The notes: generated by a model not told the origin, from the sequence alone. A stretch of 64,000 nt of DNA from Pseudomonas sp. B6002 (GCF_013385985.1 NZ_JACAOY010000004.1:157580-221579); one strand, 5' to 3'. Counted from the stretch's first letter, positions 9,631-19,805 are shown. A program made the numbers and translations.

Positions 9631-12051
9631 ATGAGCGACCAGCAAGCCTTCCCTGATTACGACCTGAACGACTACGCCGACCCCGAAAACGCTGAAACCC
9701 CTTCGTCGAACACCGGCCTGGCGCTGCCTGGGCAGAACCTGCCCGACAAGGTCTACATCATCCCGATCCACAATCGTCCGTTCTTCCCGGCCCAAGTGCT
9801 GCCGGTGATCGTCAATGAAGAGCCGTGGGCCGAAACCCTGGAGCTGGTGAGCAAGTCCGACCACCATTCCCTGGCCCTGTTCTTCATGGAGACGCCGCCA
9901 GAAGACCCGCGCCATTTCGACACCTCCGCCCTGCCGCTGTACGGCACGCTGGTGAAGGTGCATCACGCCAGCCGCGAGAACGGCAAGCTGCAATTCGTCG
10001 CCCAGGGCCTGACCCGGGTGCGCATCAAGACCTGGCTCAAGCACCACCGCCCGCCGTACCTGGTGGAAGTCGAATACCCGCACCAGCCCTCCGAGCCGAC
10101 CGATGAGGTCAAGGCCTACGGCATGGCGCTGATCAATGCGATCAAGGAACTGCTGCCCCTCAACCCGCTGTACAGCGAAGAGTTGAAGAACTACCTCAAC
10201 CGCTTCAGCCCCAACGACCCGTCGCCACTCACCGATTTCGCCGCCGCGCTGACCTCGGCCACCGGTAACGAGTTGCAGGAAGTGCTGGACTGCGTGCCCA
10301 TGCTCAAGCGCATGGAAAAAGTGCTGCCGATGCTGCGCAAGGAAGTCGAGGTTGCGCGCCTGCAAAAAGAAATCTCCGCCGAGGTGAACCGCAAGATCGG
10401 CGAACACCAGCGCGAGTTCTTCCTCAAGGAACAGCTCAAGGTCATCCAGCAGGAGCTGGGCCTGACCAAGGACGACCGCAGCGCAGACGTCGAGCAGTTC
10501 GAGCAGCGCCTGGTGGGCAAAGTGCTGCCGACCCAGGCGCAAAAGCGCATCAACGAAGAGATGAACAAGCTGTCGATCCTGGAAACGGGCTCGCCGGAAT
10601 ACGCCGTGACGCGCAATTACCTGGACTGGGCGACCTCGGTGCCGTGGGGCGTGTATGGCGAGGACAAGCTCGACCTGAAACACGCGCGCAAGGTGCTGGA
10701 TAAACACCACGCGGGCCTGGACGACATCAAGAGTCGCATCCTCGAATTCCTTGCGGTGGGCGCCTACAAAGGTGAGGTCGCCGGTTCCATCGTGCTGCTG
10801 GTCGGCCCGCCCGGTGTGGGCAAAACCAGCGTGGGCAAGTCCATCGCCGAATCCCTGGGGCGGCCGTTCTATCGCTTCAGTGTCGGTGGCATGCGCGACG
10901 AGGCCGAGATCAAGGGCCATCGCCGCACCTACATCGGCGCCCTGCCGGGCAAGCTGGTGCAGGCGCTGAAGGATGTGGAGGTGATGAACCCGGTGATCAT
11001 GCTCGACGAGATCGACAAGATGGGCCAGAGCTTCCAGGGCGACCCGGCGTCGGCACTGCTGGAAACCCTGGATCCGGAGCAGAACGTCGAATTCCTCGAC
11101 CACTACCTGGACCTGCGCCTGGACCTGTCCAAGGTGCTGTTCGTGTGCACCGCCAACACCCTGGACTCCATCCCCGGCCCGTTGCTGGACCGTATGGAAG
11201 TGATTCGCCTGTCGGGCTATATCACTGAAGAAAAAGTCGCCATCGCCAAGCGTCACCTGTGGCCAAAACAGCTGGAAAAAGCCGGTGTGGCAAAGAACAG
11301 CCTGACCATCAGCGACGGCGCCCTGCGCGCATTGATCGACGGTTATGCACGGGAAGCCGGGGTGCGGCAGCTGGAGAAACAGCTGGGCAAGCTGGTGCGC
11401 AAGGCGGTAGTCAAGCTGCTGGATGAGCCGGACTCGGTGATCAAGATCGGCAACAAGGACCTGGAAAGCTCACTGGGCATGCCGGTGTTCCGCAATGAGC
11501 AGGTCTTGTCTGGCACCGGCGTGATCACCGGGCTGGCCTGGACCAGCATGGGCGGCGCCACCCTGCCGATCGAGGCCACGCGTATTCACACACTCAACCG
11601 GGGCTTCAAGCTCACCGGGCAATTGGGTGAAGTTATGAAGGAGTCCGCCGAGATTGCCTACAGCTACATCAGCTCGAACCTGAAGTCGTTTGGCGGTGAT
11701 CCGAAGTTTTTCGACGAAGCCTTTGTGCACCTGCACGTGCCGGAAGGTGCCACGCCCAAAGACGGCCCGAGCGCGGGCGTGACCATGGCCAGTGCGCTGC
11801 TGTCGCTGGCGCGCAACCAGCCGCCGAAAAAAGGCGTGGCCATGACCGGTGAGCTGACATTGACCGGGCATGTGCTGCCGATTGGTGGGGTGCGTGAGAA
11901 GGTGATTGCGGCGCGGCGTCAGAAGATTCATGAGCTGATCTTGCCGGAGCCGAACCGTGGCAGCTTTGAAGAGTTGCCGGAGTACTTGAAAGAAGGCATG
12001 ACGGTGCACTTTGCCAAGCGGTTTGCGGATGTGGCGAAGGTGCTCTTCTGA
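9631..12051 (+). CDS. lon: ATP-dependent Lon-family protease (AsrA-type second Lon)
   Basis: 806 aa cytoplasmic AAA+ serine protease. The N-terminal substrate-binding LON domain begins near residue 40 (IIPIHNRPFFPAQVLPV), the ATPase has Walker A GPPGVGKTS near residue 391, and the C-terminal protease has the Ser-Lys dyad Ser714 (KDGPSAG) and Lys757 (GGVREKVIAARR), spaced 43 as in E. coli Lon. The acidic N-terminal extension (SDQQAFPDYDLNDYADPEN) and the chagasin-like gene next door match my memory of P. aeruginosa PA0779 asrA beside PA0778 icp, rather than the Lon near clpX. The upstream RpoH-type promoter supports a heat-shock role. Confidence 0.93.
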   Translation: MSDQQAFPDYDLNDYADPENAETPSSNTGLALPGQNLPDKVYIIPIHNRPFFPAQVLPVIVNEEPWAETLELVSKSDHHSLALFFMETPPEDPRHFDTSALPLYGTLVKVHHASRENGKLQFVAQGLTRVRIKTWLKHHRPPYLVEVEYPHQPSEPTDEVKAYGMALINAIKELLPLNPLYSEELKNYLNRFSPNDPSPLTDFAAALTSATGNELQEVLDCVPMLKRMEKVLPMLRKEVEVARLQKEISAEVNRKIGEHQREFFLKEQLKVIQQELGLTKDDRSADVEQFEQRLVGKVLPTQAQKRINEEMNKLSILETGSPEYAVTRNYLDWATSVPWGVYGEDKLDLKHARKVLDKHHAGLDDIKSRILEFLAVGAYKGEVAGSIVLLVGPPGVGKTSVGKSIAESLGRPFYRFSVGGMRDEAEIKGHRRTYIGALPGKLVQALKDVEVMNPVIMLDEIDKMGQSFQGDPASALLETLDPEQNVEFLDHYLDLRLDLSKVLFVCTANTLDSIPGPLLDRMEVIRLSGYITEEKVAIAKRHLWPKQLEKAGVAKNSLTISDGALRALIDGYAREAGVRQLEKQLGKLVRKAVVKLLDEPDSVIKIGNKDLESSLGMPVFRNEQVLSGTGVITGLAWTSMGGATLPIEATRIHTLNRGFKLTGQLGEVMKESAEIAYSYISSNLKSFGGDPKFFDEAFVHLHVPEGATPKDGPSAGVTMASALLSLARNQPPKKGVAMTGELTLTGHVLPIGGVREKVIAARRQKIHELILPEPNRGSFEELPEYLKEGMTVHFAKRFADVAKVLF

Positions 12052-12075
12052 TAGTTATGTAGTGCCTGGTCTGGC

Positions 12076-12163
12076 CTCATCGCGGGCAAGCCCGGCTCCC
12101 ACAGAGATCGGTGTTGTTGATGACAAATCGGTCAAATGTCGGAGCGGGCTTGCCCGCGATGGC
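12076..12163. repeat. REP/REPIN palindrome, inverted order
   Basis: Here the half-sites point outward: ATCGCGGGCAAGCCCGGCTCC...ACA comes first, then TCGGAGCGGGCTTGCCCGCGAT. It fills most of the gap after the lon gene and may stabilise its 3' end. Confidence 0.8.
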
Positions 12164-12251
12164 GTTCGTCGCCACAACACAAATCCCTCTTGTCACACCT
12201 TGTCTCATCTTCGGTTATGCTCGCCGTTCGTCGTGAATGAACGGAGCCCCC

Positions 12252-12641
12252 ATGACCGCTGCCCGCCTGCTTCTCCCCCTGAGCCTTGCCCTGCTGGCTG
12301 CGTGCGCCAGTGCGCCGAAACATAACGTCACAGTGGAAGGCCAGAGCGCCTGCCCCTTGCAGCTTAAAAACGGGCAAAACCTGATCCTCACCCTGCCCAG
12401 CAACCCCACCACCGGCTACCGCTGGGCCATCCAGGACTCCGCCGGCGGCGTGCTGCGCGCCCTTAGCCCCGAGGTCTACAGCAGCTCGGAATCCGGCGTG
12501 GTCGGCGGTGGCGGGCAATCCACCTGGCGCTTCCAGGCGTTTGCCACCGGCCAGGGCCGTTTGCGCCTGACCTCCCAACAACCTTGGGAGCCGGAAGCCG
12601 AACCTGCCGAAACCTTTGACTGCGCCATCACGGTGAACTGA
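12252..12641 (+). CDS. icp: Chagasin-family cysteine-protease inhibitor, lipoprotein
   Basis: 129 aa. It has a lipoprotein signal peptide with lipobox LLAAC (Cys about residue 17), then a chagasin domain with the diagnostic NPTTGYRW loop, a GGGG-containing loop and a terminal strand. Chagasin proteins inhibit papain-like cysteine proteases. The start at 12252 is chosen over an in-frame ATG 15 bp upstream because GGAG lies 5 bp ahead and the hydrophobic signal begins immediately after it. Beside the Lon-family gene as in P. aeruginosa. Membrane-anchored in the periplasm. Confidence 0.85.
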   Translation: MTAARLLLPLSLALLAACASAPKHNVTVEGQSACPLQLKNGQNLILTLPSNPTTGYRWAIQDSAGGVLRALSPEVYSSSESGVVGGGGQSTWRFQAFATGQGRLRLTSQQPWEPEAEPAETFDCAITVN

Positions 12642-12642
12642 T

Positions 12643-13299
12643 ATGCCTTGGTTGATTCTTGCGTTGATGGGCGCCGGTACGTTTATCTACGGCCTGACCA
12701 CCCATGCGACCTTGCTGTGCCTGCTGGTCAAACCGCTGCCGGTACTGGCACTGCTCGGTTGGCTGCACGACGCACCGCCCACTGACTATCGACGCTGGAT
12801 CAGCCTCGGGCTGATTTTTTCCCTGGTGGGCGATGTATTGCTCGCTTGGCCGGGCGACCTGTTTATCTTTGGCCTGGGTGCCTTCCTGTTCGCGCATTTA
12901 GCGTACCTCAAGGCCTATTTCAGTGATTGCCGCCGCCTGGCGCTGCTGCCGCTGGTACTGGCGCTGGTTGTAGGGGCTGTGCTGTTGAGCATTCTGGTTT
13001 CCCACGGCCTGGGTGATTTGCTGATCCCTGTGGTGGTTTACGCCACCGTGATCACCGCCATGCTCTGGCGTGCGCTGGCTCGGTTGGGCAGCGCTGTGCC
13101 AAAGCGCTCGGCGGCCTTGGCGGCAGCGGGCGCGGCGTCGTTTGTGTTTTCGGACACGCTGATTGGGATCAACCGGTTTGTGGTGGCGTTCGAGGCGGCG
13201 CCGTATTTGCTGATCATCACTTACTGGCTCGGCCAGTGGGGTATCACGGCCTCTGCTTTCCATCAGACAACCCGCGCACACGAGGGCCAAGTTGGCTAA
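12643..13299 (+). CDS. YhhN/TMEM86-family membrane protein (lysoplasmalogenase-like)
   Basis: 218 aa with about seven to eight hydrophobic segments and the family's conserved acidic positions in LVGDVLL and [17 protein letters not shown]86 proteins hydrolyse the vinyl ether of lysoplasmalogens; the substrate of bacterial YhhN members is uncertain. The start ATG follows the inhibitor gene's TGA by one base, so the two are co-transcribed. Confidence 0.85.
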   Translation: MPWLILALMGAGTFIYGLTTHATLLCLLVKPLPVLALLGWLHDAPPTDYRRWISLGLIFSLVGDVLLAWPGDLFIFGLGAFLFAHLAYLKAYFSDCRRLALLPLVLALVVGAVLLSILVSHGLGDLLIPVVVYATVITAMLWRALARLGSAVPKRSAALAAAGAASFVFSDTLIGINRFVVAFEAAPYLLIITYWLGQWGITASAFHQTTRAHEGQVG

Positions 13300-13334
13300 A
13301 ATGCCGGCCTTTCCCCATCAATGCCGGAACAACC

Positions 13335-14078
13335 GTGAGCAAAGAACCCGATCGCCTATTCGCCCAGCCCCTGCCCCAGGTGCCGGACTTCGCCTTTAAC
13401 GAGGACGTGGTGCGGGTGTTCCCGGACATGATCAAGCGCTCGGTGCCGGGTTACCCGACCATCGTCGAAAACCTGGGTGTACTCGCGGCGCAATTTGCCC
13501 AACCCAACAGCGTGCTGTACGACTTGGGTTCGTCCTTGGGCGCGGTAACCCAGGCGCTGCGCCGTCATGTGCGCACAGACGGCTGCCGGGTAATCGCGGT
13601 GGATAACTCGGCGGCGATGGTCGAGCGTTGCCGCGAATACCTCAATGGCCAGGACTCGATGTTCCAGGAGCTGTTGCCGGTCGAGGTGATCGAGGGCGAT
13701 ATCCTCGCGCTGCAGTTCCAACCAGCCTCGGTGGTGGCGCTGAACTTCACCCTGCAATTCATTGCCCCCGATGCGCGCCTGGCGTTGCTCTCGCGCATTC
13801 GTCAGTCGCTGTTGCCGGGCGGTGCGCTGATTCTGTCGGAGAAGCTGCGCTTCAACGACGCCGATGAGCACGCCTTGCTCACCGACCTGCATATCGCGTT
13901 CAAACGCGCCAACGGCTACAGCGAACTGGAAATCGCCCAGAAGCGCAGCGCCATCGAAAATGTCATGAAGCCCGACAGCCTCGAAGAACACCGCGAACGC
14001 CTGCTGGCGGCCGGGTTCTCGAAAGTCGTGCCGTGGTTCCAGTGTCTTAACTTTGCCTCGTTGATTGCCTTGCCATGA
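13335..14078 (+). CDS. cmoA: Carboxy-S-adenosyl-L-methionine synthase
   Basis: 247 aa. CmoA converts SAM and prephenate to carboxy-SAM for wobble uridine-34 modification in tRNA. The methyltransferase-like fold shows the SAM motif [11 protein letters not shown] and an [13 protein letters not shown] acidic loop. The GTG start ([13 protein letters not shown]) is chosen because conserved CmoA sequence begins there; the frame upstream is unconserved. It ends with an ATGA overlap onto cmoB, the usual arrangement. Confidence 0.96.
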   Translation: MSKEPDRLFAQPLPQVPDFAFNEDVVRVFPDMIKRSVPGYPTIVENLGVLAAQFAQPNSVLYDLGSSLGAVTQALRRHVRTDGCRVIAVDNSAAMVERCREYLNGQDSMFQELLPVEVIEGDILALQFQPASVVALNFTLQFIAPDARLALLSRIRQSLLPGGALILSEKLRFNDADEHALLTDLHIAFKRANGYSELEIAQKRSAIENVMKPDSLEEHRERLLAAGFSKVVPWFQCLNFASLIALP

Positions 14079-15031
14079 TTGATCTGTCCCCCCTCGCCCG
14101 CCATTTGGTCGGCACTCCCCTGGCCGTGTGGGCCCAGGGCCTGCAAGCGCAACTCGATAGCAAGATGGAGAAGGGTCATGGCGACCTGGAGCGCTGGCAG
14201 AGTGCGCTGGATGCGTTGCCGAACATCCAGCCCAGCGAGGTGGATTTGCTGGGTGGCCTGACCCTCGACACCGACTGCGACGACGATACCCGTGCACAAA
14301 TGCGCACCGCATTGATGGGCCTGAGCCCGTGGCGCAAGGGCCCGTTCAACCTGTTCGGCGTGCACGTGGACACCGAATGGCGCTCGGACTGGAAGTGGTC
14401 GCGGGTGGCGCCGCACTTGAACCTCAAGGGCAAGCGCATCCTCGATGTGGGCTGCGGCAACGGTTACTACATGTGGCGCATGCTCGGTGCCGGCGCCGAT
14501 AGCGTGATTGGTGTGGATCCCAACTGGCTGTTCTTCTGCCAGTTCCAGGCGGTGCAGCGTTACCTGTCGCAACCCAAGGCCTGGCACCTGCCGTTCCCGT
14601 TTGAAGACTTGCCAGCCAACCTGGAAGGCTTCGACACGGTATTTTCCATGGGCGTGTTCTACCACCGCCGTTCGCCCATCGAGCATTTGCTGGCGCTGAA
14701 GGACACCCTGGTCAAGGGCGGCGAACTGGTGCTGGAAACCCTGGTGGTGGAAGGCGATCAGCAGCAGGTGCTGGTGCCGGAAGACCGTTATGCGCAGATG
14801 CGCAACGTGTGGTTCCTGCCGTCGGTGCCGGCGCTGATGCTGTGGCTGCGCCGTGCGGGCTTCAGTGATGTGCGTTGCGTGGATGTGAGCGTCACCACCG
14901 TCGAGGAACAGCGCGGGACGGAGTGGATGAAGTACCAGTCGCTGAGTGACTTCCTCGATCCGGAGGATCACAGCAAAACCATCGAAGGGCTGCCGGCGCC
15001 GATGCGGGCGGTGGTCATCGCCAGGAAATAA
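14075..15031 (+). CDS. cmoB: tRNA uridine-34 carboxymethyltransferase
   Basis: 318 aa. CmoB transfers the carboxymethyl group of carboxy-SAM to 5-hydroxyuridine-34, giving cmo5U in tRNAs that read four-fold codon boxes. The SAM-binding motif [15 protein letters not shown] is near residue 125, with [12 protein letters not shown] downstream, both characteristic of CmoB. Translationally coupled to cmoA by a 4-bp overlap; a REP palindrome follows. Confidence 0.96.
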   Translation: MIDLSPLARHLVGTPLAVWAQGLQAQLDSKMEKGHGDLERWQSALDALPNIQPSEVDLLGGLTLDTDCDDDTRAQMRTALMGLSPWRKGPFNLFGVHVDTEWRSDWKWSRVAPHLNLKGKRILDVGCGNGYYMWRMLGAGADSVIGVDPNWLFFCQFQAVQRYLSQPKAWHLPFPFEDLPANLEGFDTVFSMGVFYHRRSPIEHLLALKDTLVKGGELVLETLVVEGDQQQVLVPEDRYAQMRNVWFLPSVPALMLWLRRAGFSDVRCVDVSVTTVEEQRGTEWMKYQSLSDFLDPEDHSKTIEGLPAPMRAVVIARK

Positions 15032-15062
15032 CCCCACTCCATCTGAATAAATGGAGATCACC

Positions 15063-15150
15063 TGTGAGAGCTGGCTTGCCTGCGATGGCATCACCTGGGT
15101 TTGCCTGACCTACCGAGGTGCCTGCATCGCCGGCAAGCCGGGCTCCTACA
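15063..15150. repeat. Hybrid REPIN (left arm GAGCTGG class, right arm TGTAGGAGCC class)
   Basis: Left half reads TGTGAGAGCTGGCTTGCCTG, right half CGCCGGCAAGCCGGGCTCCT then ACA. The two halves belong to different REP subtypes. It lies between convergent cmoB and tadA. Confidence 0.85.
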
Positions 15151-15159
15151 GGGGACGTG

Positions 15160-15651
15160 TCAGCCTTTTGTGCGGCGAGCCTTGAAGAACTCGCTCAGCA
15201 CGGTCCCGCACTCTTCGGCCAACACCCCACCCTCAAACAGCACCTTATGATTGAGAAAGCCCTGGGTAAAAAACTGCCCCTGGCTCTGCACAATCCCCGC
15301 CTTGGGTTCCAGCGCGCCGTACACCACTCGCGCAATCCGCGAATGCACGATCAGGCCGGCGCACATGCTGCATGGCTCCAGCGTCACATACAGCGTGCTG
15401 CCCACCAGCCGGTAATTGCTGATGGCTTGCGCGGCGGCGCGGATGGCGACCATCTCGGCATGGGCGCTGGGGTCGTTGCCGCTGATGGGGCAATTGAAGC
15501 CACGGCCGATGATTTCACCGTCCTGCACCAGCACCGCGCCCACCGGCACTTCGCCCAGCGCGGCGCCTTGGGTGGCAAGGGCCAGGGCTTCGCGCATAAA
15601 GTCCTGGTCGCGGCTGCGGTCGATGATGGCGGCGGGGCGAAACTGGCGCAT
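15160..15651 (-). CDS. tadA: tRNA-specific adenosine deaminase
   Basis: 163 aa. TadA deaminates A34 to inosine in tRNA-Arg(ACG). The zinc-site motifs are intact: HAE at residues 64-66 (His ligand and catalytic Glu) and PCSMC at 93-97 (two Cys ligands). The start at 15651 overlaps the stop of the multicopper oxidase gene by one base (TGATG), so expression is coupled to that gene. The frame extends further upstream but is unconserved there. Confidence 0.96.
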   Translation of the reverse strand: MRQFRPAAIIDRSRDQDFMREALALATQGAALGEVPVGAVLVQDGEIIGRGFNCPISGNDPSAHAEMVAIRAAAQAISNYRLVGSTLYVTLEPCSMCAGLIVHSRIARVVYGALEPKAGIVQSQGQFFTQGFLNHKVLFEGGVLAEECGTVLSEFFKARRTKG

Positions 15652-17033
15652 CACGCCACCTCGATGGCGGCCATCAGGCCGGTTTCCATGTGGTCGATCA
15701 CGTGGCAGTGGAACATCCACACCCCCGGGTTATCCGCCACCAACGCCACGCGGGCACGCTCGTTCTTGCCCAGCAGGTAGGTGTCAGTGAAATACGGGAT
15801 CACCTTGTGGCGGTTCGAGGCGATCACCTTGAAGCTCATGCCGTGCAAGTGGATCGGGTGCTGGTACTGGGTCATGTTCTTCAATTCGAAAATGTAGCTC
15901 TTGCCCTTCTCCAGCTTGGCAATCGGGCGGTCGGCGCAGGTCTTGTCGGTGATGTCCCAGGCCTTGCCGTTGATTTGCCACAGGCTCGGCGGCTTGCCAT
16001 TGTCGGTATCGACCGACACAGAACCGACCCATTCGAAATTGAAGTTGAGTTTCTCGGCATTGGCCAGGTCGGGCTCGGCAATCGGATTGGCGGGCAACGC
16101 GGGTGGCCATTCGGTGGGCGCATCGGCGTTGGCCACCGAGCGGAAGGTGCCCAGGCGCACCGGGCCGTTGCGAATCGACAGTTCTTCGCCGGCCGCTGGC
16201 GCCTTGATCGCCAGGCAGATGCGCATGCCGGGGCCGAGCCAGTATTCCTTGCCCAGCGGGCGCGGCTCCACGGGGTTGCCGTCCAGCGCGTAGATCTGCG
16301 CTTCGGCGTCGGGAATATTGATGCGATAGGTCAGGGTGTTGTCGAGGTTGAGCAGGCGCACGCGGGTGATTTGCCCGGCCGGCAGGTCGATGACCGCCTG
16401 GGACACCCCGTTGATGGTCGACAGGCGCCCCGCCGTGCCGCCGCGTGCTGCCTCGCGAGGTACGCTGAACGCGACAAAGGCGCCCTCCTCGTCCACGTGC
16501 CAGCTTTTCAGGCTCAGGGTGCGTTCGTGCTTGAAGCCGGTGGGCTCGCGCTCTTCGATGATCAGCGGGCCGACCAGGCCACGGCCGAGTTCTTCGCTGC
16601 TGTTCACGTGGGGGTGATACCAGTAGCTGCCGGCGTCGGGCACTCGGAACTTGTAGTCGAAATATTCGCCGGGCAGTACCGGCAGCTGTGAGACGTAGGG
16701 CACGCCGTCCATTTCCAGCGGCAGGCGGATGCCGTGCCAGTGGATGGTGGTCGCGACCGGCAGGTGGTTGATGAAACGCACCCGCAGCCATTCGCCCTGG
16801 CGCACACGCAACTCGGTGCCCGGCGCCGATGGGCCGAACGCCCAGGCCTGGGTCTTGTGCCCTGGCACCAGTTCCACGTCCAGGGGCGCGGCGATCAGTT
16901 CGTAATCGTGGCCCGCCTCGGACTCGGCGACTTTCCCCAGCCAGTAGCGGTAGGCGCCACCGGCACCGACGCCCACGACGGCGAGGCCTGCAAGGCCACC
17001 CAGGATTTGTCGACGGGAAAAGGATCGGGACAC
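15651..17033 (-). CDS. Tat-exported multicopper oxidase family protein
   Basis: 460 aa. It has a twin-arginine signal (SFSRRQILGG, residues 4-13), then three cupredoxin-type domains. All four copper-binding blocks are visible: HWHG (98-101), WYHPH (138-142), HPIHLHG, and HCHVIDHMETGL near the C-terminus, which supply the T1 copper and the trinuclear centre. The periplasmic enzyme would couple oxidation of Cu(I), metal or phenolics to O2 reduction; there is no long Met-rich insert like that of CueO. The GTG start at 17033 has GAGG 5 bp ahead. A strong hairpin lies just upstream of that ribosome site. Confidence 0.92.
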   Translation of the reverse strand: MSRSFSRRQILGGLAGLAVVGVGAGGAYRYWLGKVAESEAGHDYELIAAPLDVELVPGHKTQAWAFGPSAPGTELRVRQGEWLRVRFINHLPVATTIHWHGIRLPLEMDGVPYVSQLPVLPGEYFDYKFRVPDAGSYWYHPHVNSSEELGRGLVGPLIIEEREPTGFKHERTLSLKSWHVDEEGAFVAFSVPREAARGGTAGRLSTINGVSQAVIDLPAGQITRVRLLNLDNTLTYRINIPDAEAQIYALDGNPVEPRPLGKEYWLGPGMRICLAIKAPAAGEELSIRNGPVRLGTFRSVANADAPTEWPPALPANPIAEPDLANAEKLNFNFEWVGSVSVDTDNGKPPSLWQINGKAWDITDKTCADRPIAKLEKGKSYIFELKNMTQYQHPIHLHGMSFKVIASNRHKVIPYFTDTYLLGKNERARVALVADNPGVWMFHCHVIDHMETGLMAAIEVA

Positions 17034-17043
17034 AACAACCTCA

Positions 17044-17083
17044 CGTATCTGCCGCAGGCCAGGGCCTGCAAAGGGCAGATACG
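17044..17083 (-). promoter_or_regulatory. Long interrupted hairpin in the multicopper oxidase leader
   Basis: Perfect 10-bp outer arms (CGTATCTGCC at 17044-17053 and GGCAGATACG at 17074-17083) enclose a 6-bp inner stem (GCAGGC / GCCTGC) with a 4-base loop and a 4-base bulge. It starts just upstream of the GTGAGG ribosome site. There is no U-tract on either side, so it is not a standard terminator. Role unknown: translational control, mRNA end or protein-binding site. Confidence 0.65.
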
Positions 17084-17150
17084 ATACACCGGCATCGGCT
17101 AAACAGTAAGGCTTCGCATTGCCGCACGGCCAAAACCAACGACCCTCCCC

Positions 17151-17239
17151 TGTAGGAGCCGGCTTGCCGGCGATGGCGCAGGGTCAGTCAATGGGGTGTT
17201 GACTGACACTCCGCTATCGCTGGCAAGCCAGCTCCTACA
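17151..17239. repeat. Hybrid REPIN
   Basis: Left arm TGTAGGAGCCGGCTTGCCGG, right arm CTGGCAAGCCAGCTCCTACA; the inner bases of the arms differ in subtype. Located between pdxJ and the oxidase leader. Confidence 0.85.
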
Positions 17240-17256
17240 GGGGATTGCGGTGTTAT

Positions 17257-18003
17257 TTAGTGCTTGGCAGCGGCGCCCAGGATCAGCGCTTTCATCTCGG
17301 CCACGGCGCCTTTGAAACCGACGAACAGGGCGTGTGCCACCAAGGCATGGCCAATGTTCAGCTCGTTGATGCCTTTGATCGCCGCCACCGCCTCAACGTT
17401 GTGGTAATGCAGGCCGTGGCCGGCATTGACGATCAGGCCTTCCTTGAGGCCGCAGCTCACGCCGTCGATGATGCGTTGCAGCTCGTCCGCCACTTCGGTG
17501 GGCGTGGTGGCATCGGCGTAACGGCCGGTGTGCAGTTCGATGGCCGGCGCGCCGACACGGCGGGAGGCTTCGATCTGGCGCTCGTCGGCGTCGATGAACA
17601 GCGAGACTTCACTGCCGAGCTTCGACAGGCGCTCAACTGCGGCCTTAATGCGCGCCTCTTGGCCGGCCACGTCGAGGCCACCTTCGGTGGTCAGTTCCTG
17701 GCGGGTTTCGGGCACCAGGCAGATGTGCGCCGGGCGGATGCGTTCGGCGAACTGCATCATCTCTTCGGTGACGCCCATCTCGAAATTCATGCGGGTTTGC
17801 AGCACATCCTTGAGCACCAGCACATCGCGCTCCTGGATGTGGCGGCGGTCTTCGCGCAGGTGCACGGTGATGCCGTCGGCGCCCGCTTCTTCGGCGTCCA
17901 GCGCGGCCTTGACCGGGTCAGGGTAACGGGTGCCCCGGGCCTGGCGCAGGGTGGCGACGTGGTCGATGTTGACGCCAAGAAGAATGCGATTGCTGGTGGT
18001 CAC
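17257..18003 (-). CDS. pdxJ: Pyridoxine 5'-phosphate synthase
   Basis: 248 aa. PdxJ condenses 3-amino-1-hydroxyacetone phosphate with deoxyxylulose 5-phosphate in the last ring-closing step of vitamin B6 synthesis. The diagnostic [15 protein letters not shown] near the N-terminus and [14 protein letters not shown] are present, with GHGLHYHN late in the barrel; the length is standard. Follows recO closely, in the usual recO-pdxJ order. Confidence 0.97.
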   Translation of the reverse strand: MTTSNRILLGVNIDHVATLRQARGTRYPDPVKAALDAEEAGADGITVHLREDRRHIQERDVLVLKDVLQTRMNFEMGVTEEMMQFAERIRPAHICLVPETRQELTTEGGLDVAGQEARIKAAVERLSKLGSEVSLFIDADERQIEASRRVGAPAIELHTGRYADATTPTEVADELQRIIDGVSCGLKEGLIVNAGHGLHYHNVEAVAAIKGINELNIGHALVAHALFVGFKGAVAEMKALILGAAAKH

Positions 18004-18054
18004 GGAAGCGCTCCTGAAAAGGGAAAGAAACGCCGCACAGCATACACGGGGTTG

Positions 18055-18744
18055 TCAGGGCTTTCGAAACAACTCGCGACTGACCAGCGGCCGTCCGCCC
18101 AAGTGCACGGCCAGGGCCTGGCGCATCAGGCGCTTGGCGGCGGACAAGGCACCGGGGGCGGTCCAGTCGGCTTCGCTCATAGCCAACAGCTCGGTGCCCT
18201 GGAACAGGCCGGGTTGCAGCAGGTATACGCGCTCCAGGCCCGCGTCGACTTGCAGGCGATACATGCCGTCGGCGGCGATGGGCTCGCCGTGCAGGTCGTT
18301 GGCCAACTCGAAACCGTAGCCCAGGTCGTCGAGCAGGCGCCATTCGAAAGCGCGCAGCAGCGGCTCCAATGGGCGGCCTTCGGCCAGGGCCAGCAAGGTG
18401 GCGGCATAGTGATCGAACACGGCGGGGTGCGGGTCTTCGGCTGGCAGCAGGCGAATCAGCAGTTCGTTGAGGTACAGGCCGCTGAACAGCGCCTCGCCAT
18501 TGAGCCAGGCGGAGGTGCCGACACTTTCCATGCGGCCGACGTTTTTCAACTCGCCCTTGCCACGAAACTCCACGTCCAGCGCCACGAAAGGTCGTGCCAG
18601 GGTGCCCGCCTTGCCCCGTGCGCTGCGCAAGACGGCGCGCAGGCGGCCTTGGGGCGTGAGGAAATCCACCAGGGCGCTGGTCTCGCGGTAGGCGCGGCTG
18701 TGCAGGACGTAGGCGGGCTGGCTGGGGGGTGGGGATTGGGACAT
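18055..18744 (-). CDS. recO: DNA repair protein RecO
   Basis: 229 aa. RecO anneals SSB-coated DNA and, with RecR, loads RecA at gaps. The N-terminal OB-fold ([19 protein letters not shown]) and helical C-terminal domain are present. The start at 18744 ([10 protein letters not shown]) is chosen because the upstream frame is REP-adjacent and unconserved. Part of the era-recO-pdxJ cluster; a REP pair separates it from era. Confidence 0.94.
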   Translation of the reverse strand: MSQSPPPSQPAYVLHSRAYRETSALVDFLTPQGRLRAVLRSARGKAGTLARPFVALDVEFRGKGELKNVGRMESVGTSAWLNGEALFSGLYLNELLIRLLPAEDPHPAVFDHYAATLLALAEGRPLEPLLRAFEWRLLDDLGYGFELANDLHGEPIAADGMYRLQVDAGLERVYLLQPGLFQGTELLAMSEADWTAPGALSAAKRLMRQALAVHLGGRPLVSRELFRKP

Positions 18745-18784
18745 GGCAGTCTCTTCGCGGAACTTAAGAACAGCGATAAACCAA

Positions 18785-18888
18785 TGTGGGAGCGGGCTTG
18801 CCCGCGATGCAGGCAACCCGGTTGTTCAGTTACACCGTGCTGATGCTATCGCAGGCAAGCCAGCTCCCACACAAGCCGGCTCCTACAG
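18785..18888. repeat. REPIN plus an extra half REP
   Basis: TGTGGGAGCGGGCTTGCCCG and GCAGGCAAGCCAGCTCCCAC form the pair. An additional CAAGCCGGCTCCTACA half-unit of the other subtype is fused at 18872-18888. Located between era and recO. Confidence 0.85.
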
Positions 18889-18902
18889 GGGGGGACGGTG
18901 TG

Positions 18903-19805
18903 TTAGAGGTCGCCGTAGCCCAGGGAGCGCAGTGCGCGTTCGTCGTCGGACCAGCCGCCTTTCACCTTCACCCACAGGTTGAGCATGATCTTGGAGTCGA
19001 ACAGCAGCTCCATGTCCTTGCGCGCTTCGGTGCCGATGCGCTTGATGCGCTCGCCCTTGTCGCCAATGATGATTTTCTTCTGGCCGTCACGTTCGACGAG
19101 GATCAGCGCATGGATGTGCAAGGTCTTGCCCTGCTGCTTGAACTCTTCGATCTCGACGGTGATCTGGTACGGCAGCTCGGCACCCATCTGGCGCATGATT
19201 TTCTCGCGTACCAGTTCGGCGGCGAGGAAACGGCTGCTGCGGTCGGTGATCTGGTCTTCCGGGAAGAAGTGCTCGTTCTCCGGCAGGTGCTCGGCGATCA
19301 CGCGCTCCAGTGCATCAAGGTTGTGGCCGTGCTGGGCCGAGATCGGGATGATCTGGGCGTTCGGCAGTTGTTCCTGAAGCCAGCTCAGGTGCGGCATCAG
19401 TTCGGCTTTGTCTTCGATGCGGTCGGTCTTGTTCAGCGCGACGATCAACGGGCCGGTGACGTACTGCACGCGCTCCAGGACCATCTGGTCTTCGTCGGTC
19501 CACTTGGTGCGGTCGACCACGAAGATCACCACGTCGACGTCTTTCAACGCCGCCGAAGCGGTCTTGTTCATGTAGCGGTTGAGGGCTTTCTCGCCGCCTT
19601 TGTGCATACCCGGGGTGTCGACGTAGACCGCTTGCACATTGCCTTCGGTCTTGATGCCCAGCATGTTGTGGCGGGTGGTCTGCGGCTTGCGCGAAGTGAT
19701 CGCGAGCTTCTGGCCGAGGATGTGGTTGAGCAACGTGGACTTGCCCACGTTCGGGCGGCCGACGATGGCAACATAGCCACAGCGTGTTGCGGTTGAATCA
19801 GTCAT
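18903..19805 (-). CDS. era: GTPase Era
   Basis: 300 aa. Era is an essential GTPase that binds the 3' end of 16S rRNA during 30S maturation. G1 GRPNVGKST is near residue 16, followed by DTPGMH (G3), NKTD (G4) and a C-terminal KH domain ending near [17 protein letters not shown]. The start at 19805 overlaps the rnc stop by 8 bp and has GGAG 7 bp ahead; an in-frame ATG 6 bp upstream is less well placed. Confidence 0.97.
   Translation of the reverse strand: MTDSTATRCGYVAIVGRPNVGKSTLLNHILGQKLAITSRKPQTTRHNMLGIKTEGNVQAVYVDTPGMHKGGEKALNRYMNKTASAALKDVDVVIFVVDRTKWTDEDQMVLERVQYVTGPLIVALNKTDRIEDKAELMPHLSWLQEQLPNAQIIPISAQHGHNLDALERVIAEHLPENEHFFPEDQITDRSSRFLAAELVREKIMRQMGAELPYQITVEIEEFKQQGKTLHIHALILVERDGQKKIIIGDKGERIKRIGTEARKDMELLFDSKIMLNLWVKVKGGWSDDERALRSLGYGDL

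Noticed and set aside
9616-11256. 546-aa minus-strand frame opposite the Lon-family gene
   Set aside because: Antisense shadow of the LON and ATPase domains; no start signal or recognisable protein.
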